From: CALXVA01 sp964587175
GTDB taxonomy: Bacteria; Bacillota; Clostridia; TANB77; CAG-508
NCBI GenBank assembly: GCA_964587175.1
Contig: CAZPKK010000040.1
Coordinates: 1-11,091 of the forward strand
Direction of reading: 5' to 3'
Length of the DNA: 11,091 bases
Shown: one piece after another, positions 5,494 through 11,091 of the stretch
Numbering within the stretch: the stretch's first letter is position 1
Layout of the letters: each line of letters opens with the position of its first letter
Notes under the pieces: model-generated
The model's input: the letters and a program-made list of their open reading frames with translations, nothing else
The model's database searches: none
Told to the model about the DNA's origin: nothing
Translations under genes and position numbers: made by a program

Positions 5494-6720
5494 TTAAGAG
5501 TAAAAGAATTCTTTGATTCTTTCTAAAATGTTTAGAAAAATATTTTCTTTAGATTTAGAATCTATACTGCTTGATAAATTTTTAGCAAAAGGCCTTGAGG
5601 CAATATATCTTACCAAAGAATATGCTGTTCTAAACTCTGGTCTTACTGTACTTATCAATCTTCCGGTTGATATTTTAACAGGTATATTCAAAATAATTTT
5701 TCCTGCAACATCACTTTTATTAATTGTTGTAATCCCTTGACCAGTTAATATAACATTATTTATTCTTGGTTTTATGCCTTGTGATGTTATATCTTTATTT
5801 ACTAATGAAAATATTTCTTCTATTCTTGCTTCTATTATTTCAATTAATTCTGAACTTTTTATTACTTTTTTATTTTCATCTTTACAGGTATTTAATAAGA
5901 TTTCATTATCATTATCTATAAAAGATTTCAAAGCCAAACCATATTGTCGCTTTAATCTATCAGCTTCTTCTTCTGATATGTTTAAAACTAGTGCAATATC
6001 ATTTGTAATATTATTTCCCCCAAGCGGAATCGTATTAGTATATGAAAATGATAGTCCCTCAAAAACTCCTATTTCCGTATTTCCAGCTCCAATGTCTAGT
6101 AACATTACATTATCATTTAGCTCATTACCATCTAATACTAATGTTCTTTCTGCAAGAGTTATAGGAACTAATCCATCTATATCTATATCTGCTCTTCTAA
6201 ATATACTAGCTAATTGCTTCATATAGTCTTTATTAGCTAATACAACTTGTGATTTTATCGTAAAGCTTGAGCTCAGGCTTCCTACAGGATCTTGAACAAC
6301 TTTTCCATTATCTAATACAAATTCATCGGTAACAATATCTATTATTTGCATTCCTTCTGGTACGTCTATATCTTTTACTAACGAAATTGCTGTTGATACA
6401 TCTTTTCCAGATATTCCCGCATATTTATCTTTGGCTTCTTTTGTTATACTATTTTGTACAATGGTAACATATTTCCCAGGTATTGTTAAATATGTTGAAT
6501 TTATTTCCATTTCTGTTTCTGATTCAGCTTCTTTTATGAGTTTAGATACTGCTGTTACTATTTCGTTTTCATCTACAATTTTACCTTTTTTTATACCATT
6601 ACACTTGCAACTTGTTGTACATAGGACTTCTATTTGGTTAAAATTATTAACTTCTCCAATAACCAAGCTTACTTTTGAAGTTCCAATGTCCATCCCTACG
6701 ATTATATCTCCGATAGCCAA
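5494..6720 (-). CDS. ftsA: Cell division protein FtsA, actin-like Z-ring membrane anchor
   Basis: A 408-residue actin-fold ATPase that tethers FtsZ filaments to the membrane. The phosphate-1 motif VGMDIGTSKVSLVIGE is at residues 8-23, the FtsA-specific 1C subdomain at about 82-165, phosphate-2 LLDIGAGNTEIGVF at 207-220, and the adenosine motif VILTGQG at 323-329. The C terminus (KENIFLNILERIKEFFYS, 391-408) can form the amphipathic membrane-targeting helix. The start is TTG at 6720: GGAGG lies 8 nt upstream, while the nearby ATG is out of frame and too close. Family members usually have a second Gly in TGGG where this one has Gln (TGQG), a conservative oddity. It is transcribed with ftsZ from a strong promoter preceded by WalR-like sites. 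Confidence 0.96.
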   Translation of the reverse strand: MAIGDIIVGMDIGTSKVSLVIGEVNNFNQIEVLCTTSCKCNGIKKGKIVDENEIVTAVSKLIKEAESETEMEINSTYLTIPGKYVTIVQNSITKEAKDKYAGISGKDVSTAISLVKDIDVPEGMQIIDIVTDEFVLDNGKVVQDPVGSLSSSFTIKSQVVLANKDYMKQLASIFRRADIDIDGLVPITLAERTLVLDGNELNDNVMLLDIGAGNTEIGVFEGLSFSYTNTIPLGGNNITNDIALVLNISEEEADRLKRQYGLALKSFIDNDNEILLNTCKDENKKVIKSSELIEIIEARIEEIFSLVNKDITSQGIKPRINNVILTGQGITTINKSDVAGKIILNIPVKISTGRLISTVRPEFRTAYSLVRYIASRPFAKNLSSSIDSKSKENIFLNILERIKEFFYS

Positions 6721-6762
6721 GTCTCATTCCTCCAATTTTTATATGCTCTTTATTTGTTCTTT

Positions 6763-6791
6763 AGAATATTACATTTTTAAAAAAATGTCAA
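6763..6791 (-). promoter_or_regulatory. sigma-A promoter of ftsA-ftsZ
   Basis: A perfect -35 TTGACA (6791..6786) and -10 TATTCT (6768..6763) are separated by 17 bp. The predicted start near 6756 gives a leader of about 36 nt before the TTG start of ftsA. The promoter allows ftsAZ expression independent of the upstream murA-to-sbp transcript. Its -10 overlaps a TGTAAT half-site (6773..6768, minus strand). Confidence 0.85.
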
Positions 6792-6796
6792 TAGAG

Positions 6797-6840
6797 TTTG
6801 TAATATTTTTGTAATATTTTTGTAATATTTCTGAAATATT
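6797..6840 (+). promoter_or_regulatory. Tandem WalR (YycF)-type half-sites upstream of the ftsA promoter
   Basis: Four head-to-tail copies of an 11-bp unit: three exact TTTGTAATATT (6797-6829) and one variant TCTGAAATATT (6830-6840). Within them TGTAAT recurs at 6799, 6810 and 6821 with exactly 5 bp between copies, then TGAAAT at 6832. This fits the WalR consensus TGTWAH-N5-TGTWAH three times without a mismatch. The array covers about -43 to -81 relative to the predicted ftsA start, one helical turn per unit. In B. subtilis this two-component system is known to modulate ftsAZ; the assignment here is from pattern only. Confidence 0.65.
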
Positions 6841-6843
6841 CTT

Positions 6844-7260
6844 TTATGTTGTCGTTATCCGTAAGTCTTTCTGTTTTTCTACTGTTTTATTTTCTCCTTT
6901 TTTGTCGTTTTTCCTTCTTTTTTCACTCCATTTTTCTATATAATACCTTCTAATTATTGCCAAATTATTGAACATCCTTCCAACAAACACAACAATTGCA
7001 GCTAAGTAAATGTCCACATTTAGTTTTTCTCCTAAATAAGTTAGTAATATTGAAAGAATTGCATTACCAAAAAAACCAGTTACAAATATTTTTAAATCAA
7101 ATTTTTTATTTAATGTAGATGCTATACCTCCAAATACAGAATCCAATGCCGCAATTATGGCTATTGCTAAATATCCTGAATATGAATACGAAATCATTGG
7201 CATATTAATACCTATTAGTGCTCCTATCACACAACCTAATATTATTGCAATAAAAATCAT
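6844..7260 (-). CDS. sbp: Small basic protein Sbp (DUF1290 family membrane protein)
   Basis: A 138-residue integral membrane protein with four hydrophobic stretches (about 2-19, 30-48, 58-78 and 84-103). After the last is the conserved-looking VGRMFNNLAIIRR and a short, highly basic cytoplasmic tail rich in Lys and Arg. Family features include the glycine-rich first helix (GCVIGALIG) and ALDSVFGGI. It has no known biochemical function; Sbp genes sit just upstream of ftsA in many Firmicutes, as here. I chose the ATG at 7260 because GGAGG lies 8 nt upstream. The open frame reaches an ATG at 7275, but that ATG is part of the ribosome binding site itself (ATGGAGG). The WalR-like array begins right after its stop codon. 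Confidence 0.9.
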   Translation of the reverse strand: MIFIAIILGCVIGALIGINMPMISYSYSGYLAIAIIAALDSVFGGIASTLNKKFDLKIFVTGFFGNAILSILLTYLGEKLNVDIYLAAIVVFVGRMFNNLAIIRRYYIEKWSEKRRKNDKKGENKTVEKQKDLRITTT

Positions 7261-7307
7261 TTTTTTAACCTCCATTTAAATAGTTATATGCTTTTAATTC
7301 TTTTCTT

Positions 7308-8033
7308 CTACTCACTTTCTACTTCTCTCATATAATTGATTACAAATTCTCCATTGTATTTTGGTATTTCCACTTTGTTCTCTTGTCTTGAACTAACATT
7401 ATAGCCCAAAGTTGTATATCTATCTACAAATCCACTTCCCTTTAAATTTAATATACTAGACAAATATTCACTATCACCTATTGCTTTTACCACATATGTA
7501 GGTCCTTCTATCCTTTGTGAATTTACTAAAATATATGAATAATCCGCCATATCTACAATATCTGTTGTAGACAATACTCTTTGTTCATTTATAGATATTG
7601 CTTCTGCTCCTGCATATCTTAATTCATTAACTAAATCTATTAGAGTATCAGCAATAATCATATAATTATCATTATCTACAAGTGTTACAATAACACCTTC
7701 GCCATATACATCTACTTTTCCTACTAATAAGTTTGATTCAACAAGCTCCTCATCAATTAACTCTAAAGCCGCTTCATTGTCTGCTATTGTTTGGTTATAA
7801 TCTTCTATTCTACTATTTACATCTTCTAGTTGTTCTTCTATTTCTTCATATTTTGAAGTCCACTCTACTAAAGCTTCTCTTAATTCCGACTCTCTCATAG
7901 TTTCTATTTCTGTTATATCTGTTTGTTCTATTGTTCTAAATTGCATTAGCATAACACTAACCAGAACAATGCAAACAATGAAAGCAACAACAGTTACAGC
8001 AGTTACATCTGCTCTTAATTTAAACTTTTTCAT
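7308..8033 (-). CDS. DUF881-family membrane-anchored protein (YlxX-like)
   Basis: A 241-residue protein: short basic N terminus, one transmembrane helix (about 11-30), a Glu-rich coiled-coil-like segment (about 43-100), then a DUF881 domain (about 102-237). That domain includes LLVGKVDVYGEGVIVTLVD, LVNELRYAGAEAISINEQRV and YVVKAIGD. The domain should be extracytoplasmic. DUF881 proteins have no firm biochemical role; in B. subtilis two of them (YlxW, YlxX) sit between divIB and sbp, as here. The ATG at 8033 has AAAGGA upstream at a rather long 12-nt spacing. The last codons lie 47 nt before sbp, in the same likely operon. It is paralogous to the preceding gene, with the same layout and motif order. 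Confidence 0.9.
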   Translation of the reverse strand: MKKFKLRADVTAVTVVAFIVCIVLVSVMLMQFRTIEQTDITEIETMRESELREALVEWTSKYEEIEEQLEDVNSRIEDYNQTIADNEAALELIDEELVESNLLVGKVDVYGEGVIVTLVDNDNYMIIADTLIDLVNELRYAGAEAISINEQRVLSTTDIVDMADYSYILVNSQRIEGPTYVVKAIGDSEYLSSILNLKGSGFVDRYTTLGYNVSSRQENKVEIPKYNGEFVINYMREVESE

Positions 8034-8092
8034 TTTTACTCACATTCCTTTCTTAAGTCATAAATCTGGTTGGTTTTCAAAGCTATAATCCT

Positions 8093-8839
8093 TTACTCGT
8101 TCGCATTTAGATATTCATAACTTATTACTCCTGAATATTTAGAGATCGTAATATCATCTACCTTTGTTACTATAGCAGTATTTCCATCATTTCTAATTTC
8201 ATCTAACCAAGAGCCGGCTCTTTCAAGTGCTCCATATAGTAAACTTTGTGAGCCTATTGCTTTTATAGTAAACGGCGACCCAATTTTTACTCCATTAATT
8301 TTTATAATATTACCTTCACATGTAATAGCAGTAGTATTTATTACTCTTTCTCCATTTACTTCTATGGCCTCTGCTCCAGCATTTTTTAATTCATTTAGTA
8401 CCCATTGTATATCATCATAATGTATTATTTGTAATGATGTGCTTATATTACTATTTGTAGTTTCTGCATCTGCTAGAACTATTTCCACTCCATCACCTAT
8501 TACATCTGTTTTTCCAAGTAACATATTGTTCTCTTTTAATTCCTGTTCTTTTTCTTCTGCTACCTCGTCATCTTGAGTTGCTTCCTGTCTAATACTTTCA
8601 AGTTCACTTTGTGCATTTTCTAATTCTACATAAGCATTATCATATCTTTCTTTCATTAGTAGCACCTGATCCCTTAATTCATTATCTATTAACGTTTGTG
8701 AAACTGTTGAATTAGCCGAATCCATAGTTTTCAGTTGCACACAAAGCGCTACTGTGAGTAAAAAGCACATTATTCCTAGCGTAATCGCAATTTGTTTTCT
8801 TTTCAAATTATCACTCATCCTCTCTTTAAATTTAATCAA
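8093..8839 (-). CDS. DUF881-family membrane-anchored protein (YlxW-like)
   Basis: A protein of up to 248 residues with one transmembrane helix (about 16-36), a coiled-coil-like region (about 50-107) and a DUF881 domain (about 107-245): LLGKTDVIGDGVEIVLAD, WVLNELKNAGAEAIEVNGERV and FTIKAIGS. Start choice is unsettled. A TTG at 8839 overlaps the ftsQ stop (TTGATTAA), suggesting coupling, with AGGGAG only 4 nt upstream. The ATG at 8818 has GAGAGG directly against it, too close, and an in-frame TTG at 8806 lies 12 nt after that GAGAGG. All versions keep the membrane helix. Function is unknown; context suggests a role in envelope or division, and position matches YlxW. Confidence 0.88.
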   Translation of the reverse strand: MIKFKERMSDNLKRKQIAITLGIMCFLLTVALCVQLKTMDSANSTVSQTLIDNELRDQVLLMKERYDNAYVELENAQSELESIRQEATQDDEVAEEKEQELKENNMLLGKTDVIGDGVEIVLADAETTNSNISTSLQIIHYDDIQWVLNELKNAGAEAIEVNGERVINTTAITCEGNIIKINGVKIGSPFTIKAIGSQSLLYGALERAGSWLDEIRNDGNTAIVTKVDDITISKYSGVISYEYLNANE

Positions 8840-10004
8840 TATTCTCCCTAAAATATGGTCTGTCAGAATTTAAGTCAACATTTAAGTAAATTATACCCTC
8901 ATTATCTTTTTCAATTTCAAGTAATTCGTTAATCCATAGTATTTTTGTACTTAAATTCGTTATATCCCCTAAGTATACCTCTTTTCCTTCTTCTTCTAAA
9001 GTTAATATATAATTAGATTTGTCTGATATATCTATTTGTGTAATAAGATTAGTAACTTCACTATCCATGCTAGATGCTGTTTCCACTATTTTTAATACGT
9101 CATTTAATTTTTCTAAATCTTCTGCATCTAATCTATTTCCTGTCTGTATTTGCTCTTCTGATGTTTCATATCCAACAATTAGTGGAAAGTCTCCTTTAAC
9201 AGATGTAATTTCTAATATATACCCTTGATTATTTATATATACATATGCATTTCCTAAAGTTATCATATAGGTTGCTTCTCTTTCTGTAATAACAATTTCT
9301 ATTTCATCTGGAAATTTTCTATTTATTTCTACAGTATCTATGTAAGCATTTTCTTTAATATTTTCTATTATATTGCTTGTCCTAAAATCAAAAATGTTTT
9401 GCCCTATATTTAAATCTGATAAACTTATAATTGTTTCTGACGATATCTTAGAATTTCCTATAACATTTATATCAGTTATGTTAAATATTGGAGACAACAT
9501 TGCATATATAATTCCAGCAATAATAATTCCAATAAGTATTAACCACCTAATAATTTTGAATATTATTTTTCTACGTCTTTTAGCTGCTTGTTGTTTTGGC
9601 GTGAGTTTTTTAGTCTTCGTTTTTTTATTTTTATTAGTTTTTTTGAGTCTTGTTTTCTTTTGATTAGTTTTCTTGGCATTAGAATTATTATAATCCTCAT
9701 CATTATCATAATTCTGCATATATTTTGATTTTATTATAAGTTCTGTTTCTTCATTCTTTTTATTTTTTGTTTTAGGCTTTTCTTTTTTATTTGTTTTAGT
9801 CTTTGTTTTTGCAGTTTTCTTCTTGTTACTTTTTGTTTTTTTATTACTTATATTCTCATTTAATTCGTCATCTATCCTTCTTAAACCTATAACAATTTCT
9901 TCGTCAAAACTAAATTTTTCATCTTTTGTTTTTATATTACTTTTCTTTTTATTATTACTATTTAGCTTGTTTTTTGTTTTTTTATCATTAGTCGTTCTTG
10001 GCAT
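8832..10004 (-). CDS. ftsQ: Cell division protein FtsQ/DivIB with an extended Lys-rich cytoplasmic tail
   Basis: A 390-residue bitopic divisome protein; in the family it bridges FtsL/DivIC and the septal synthase. Residues 1-146 are cytoplasmic and very rich in Lys, Asn and Thr, interrupted by an acidic-hydrophobic island DEEIVIGLRRIDDEL (34-48). One transmembrane helix follows at about 148-170. The POTRA domain is about 173-240 (FNITDINVIGNSKIS...FPDEIEIVITEREA), and the beta domain continues to about 385 (YINNQGYILEI, FPLIVGYE). B. subtilis DivIB is 263 residues, so the extra length is nearly all N-terminal. The ATG at 10004 has AAGGTG 5 nt upstream. It follows murA by 53 nt, and its stop overlaps the possible start of the next gene. 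Confidence 0.93.
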   Translation of the reverse strand: MPRTTNDKKTKNKLNSNNKKKSNIKTKDEKFSFDEEIVIGLRRIDDELNENISNKKTKSNKKKTAKTKTKTNKKEKPKTKNKKNEETELIIKSKYMQNYDNDEDYNNSNAKKTNQKKTRLKKTNKNKKTKTKKLTPKQQAAKRRRKIIFKIIRWLILIGIIIAGIIYAMLSPIFNITDINVIGNSKISSETIISLSDLNIGQNIFDFRTSNIIENIKENAYIDTVEINRKFPDEIEIVITEREATYMITLGNAYVYINNQGYILEITSVKGDFPLIVGYETSEEQIQTGNRLDAEDLEKLNDVLKIVETASSMDSEVTNLITQIDISDKSNYILTLEEEGKEVYLGDITNLSTKILWINELLEIEKDNEGIIYLNVDLNSDRPYFRENID

Positions 10005-10057
10005 TTACTCACCTTCTTTTACTATAGAAATACATTTATCTTTTATTGTAATCATCA

Positions 10058-11091
10058 TTAGATCATCGCAATATTTGCACCTAATTTTCTTAATTTCCTA
10101 TCTAAATTTTCATATCCTCTTAATATATATTCAATATTAGTAATTTCAGTTTTCCCTTTTGCAGTTAGCGCTGCTGTTACCATAGCCGCTCCACCTCTTA
10201 AATCTGTACTATTTACCTTTGCTCCTGTTAATTTTCTAACACCTTTTATTACAGCCGTTTTTCCTTCAATAGTTATCTTTGCTCCCATCTTTTTAAGTTC
10301 TGACATATATTTATATCTATTCTCAAATATATTTTCTACTATAACAGAGGTTCCCTTAGCTGTAGTAAGAATACTTGCAAAAACTGATTGCATATCTGTT
10401 GGGAATCCTGGATATGGCATTGTTTTTATATCAACTGCTTTTAATTTTTTTGGTGCTTCTAAATATATGCTATTTTTTTCTATTTCTATTTTGCATCCGG
10501 TCTCTTCCAATTTATCCAAGATTGGTACAATATGCTCAGGTATAACATTATTCAGTTTTATCTTTCCTCCCGTTACTGCTGTCATACAAAGCAAACTTCC
10601 TGCTTCTATCCTGTCTGGCATAATATTATAACTTATATCTTTTAATTTTTCTACTCCTGTTATGGTTATATTACTTGTTCCTGCTCCTTCGATTTTTGCA
10701 CCCATTCTATTCAGTAAGTTTGCTAAATCTACAATTTCTGGTTCCATTGCAGCATTGGTAATATTAGTTTTTCCTTCTGCATAAACAGAAGCTAAAATTA
10801 TATTTTCAGTGGCACCTACACTTGGAAAATCCAAATGTAAATTTGCCCCTATTATTTTATCACATTTACATACAATAAATCCAGCATTTTCCTCAATATT
10901 TATTCCTAATTTTTCAAAACTTTTTAAATGAAGGTCAATTGGTCTTGCTCCAATATCACATCCACCCGGATATGAAAACGTTACCTCCTTGAATCTGCCT
11001 AATATTGCACCTGCTAAAATCACAGTTGAACGCATCTGATGCATTAAATGTTCTGGTATCTCCTTTTTAGTTATTTCTTTTGAATTTATCT
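10058..11091 (-). CDS. murA: UDP-N-acetylglucosamine 1-carboxyvinyltransferase MurA (5' end outside the window)
   Basis: The enzyme transfers enolpyruvate from PEP to UDP-GlcNAc, the first committed step of peptidoglycan synthesis, in the cytoplasm. About 344 codons are present. The reading frame stays open to base 11091 (KEIPEHLMHQMRST fits the family), so the methionine at 11044 is internal and roughly the first 80 residues are missing. The catalytic loop PGGCDIGARPIDLHL carries the PEP- and fosfomycin-reactive Cys (codon 10960..10958; Cys115 in E. coli), so this copy is not the fosfomycin-insensitive Asp type. GFPTDMQ holds the conserved Asp (E. coli Asp305), and DLRGGAAMVTAAL the C-terminal conserved Arg. 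It is the first gene of the visible division operon, at the place where B. subtilis has murB. Confidence 0.96.
   Translation of the reverse strand, partial: INSKEITKKEIPEHLMHQMRSTVILAGAILGRFKEVTFSYPGGCDIGARPIDLHLKSFEKLGINIEENAGFIVCKCDKIIGANLHLDFPSVGATENIILASVYAEGKTNITNAAMEPEIVDLANLLNRMGAKIEGAGTSNITITGVEKLKDISYNIMPDRIEAGSLLCMTAVTGGKIKLNNVIPEHIVPILDKLEETGCKIEIEKNSIYLEAPKKLKAVDIKTMPYPGFPTDMQSVFASILTTAKGTSVIVENIFENRYKYMSELKKMGAKITIEGKTAVIKGVRKLTGAKVNSTDLRGGAAMVTAALTAKGKTEITNIEYILRGYENLDRKLRKLGANIAMI

Noticed and set aside
6844..7260. FtsL or another small divisome protein instead of Sbp
   Set aside because: Four membrane segments and a basic tail fit Sbp; FtsL-like proteins have one membrane helix and a coiled coil.
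7261..7275. sbp start at 7275
   Set aside because: That ATG is part of the ATGGAGG ribosome binding site used by the ATG at 7260.
11042..11044. murA starting at the ATG at 11044
   Set aside because: The frame stays open to the window edge with family-like residues before it, and a start here would remove the N-terminal substrate-binding part; the gene is simply cut by the window.

Overview
The window is very AT-rich and every supported gene lies on the minus strand. Endospore-specific sigma factors, Gram-positive type cell-division genes and strong AGGAGG-type ribosome binding sites place it in an endospore-forming, low-GC Clostridia-like Firmicute. A run of ten Ns inside ftsZ shows that it comes from a draft or metagenome-derived assembly. 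Gene order from right to left (the direction of transcription) is murA (5' end outside the window), ftsQ/divIB, two DUF881 genes, sbp, ftsA, ftsZ, spoIIGA, sigE, sigG, ylmC, then a 16S rRNA gene that runs off the left edge. The core divIB-DUF881-DUF881-sbp-ftsA-ftsZ-spoIIGA-sigE-sigG-ylmC order matches the Bacillus subtilis division/spoIIG region.

Region by region: 10058-11091 is the 3' part of murA (peptidoglycan precursor synthesis). 6844-10004 holds the division/envelope genes ftsQ, two DUF881 proteins and Sbp. A short intergenic gap at 6721-6843 carries a good sigma-A promoter for ftsA-ftsZ, preceded by an 11-bp tandem array that matches the WalR (YycF) recognition pattern TGTWAH-N5-TGTWAH. 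ftsZ ends at a strong hairpin terminator. The sporulation block follows: spoIIGA (candidate promoter with an unusually long spacer), overlapping sigE (pro-sigma-E), a roughly 327-bp almost fully palindromic MITE-like element that supplies the last 16 codons of sigE, and sigG. sigG has a perfect Spo0A-type box, a promoter-like pair, a long hairpin that masks its Shine-Dalgarno sequence, and a TTG start. Downstream lie a block of about 220 bp with roughly twice the surrounding GC content (likely structured RNA or interspersed repeat), the PRC-barrel gene ylmC, and two tandem sigma-A promoters with a leader feeding the 16S gene.

Together the right half makes cell-wall precursor and the divisome (FtsZ ring, FtsA tether, FtsQ/DivIB). 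The left half makes the mother-cell and forespore sigma factors used once the septum becomes asymmetric. SpoIIGA is the expected processing protease of pro-sigma-E. The most interesting signals are regulatory: the WalR-like array at ftsAZ, the masked sigG ribosome binding site, the Spo0A box at sigG, and the element inserted between sigE and sigG.
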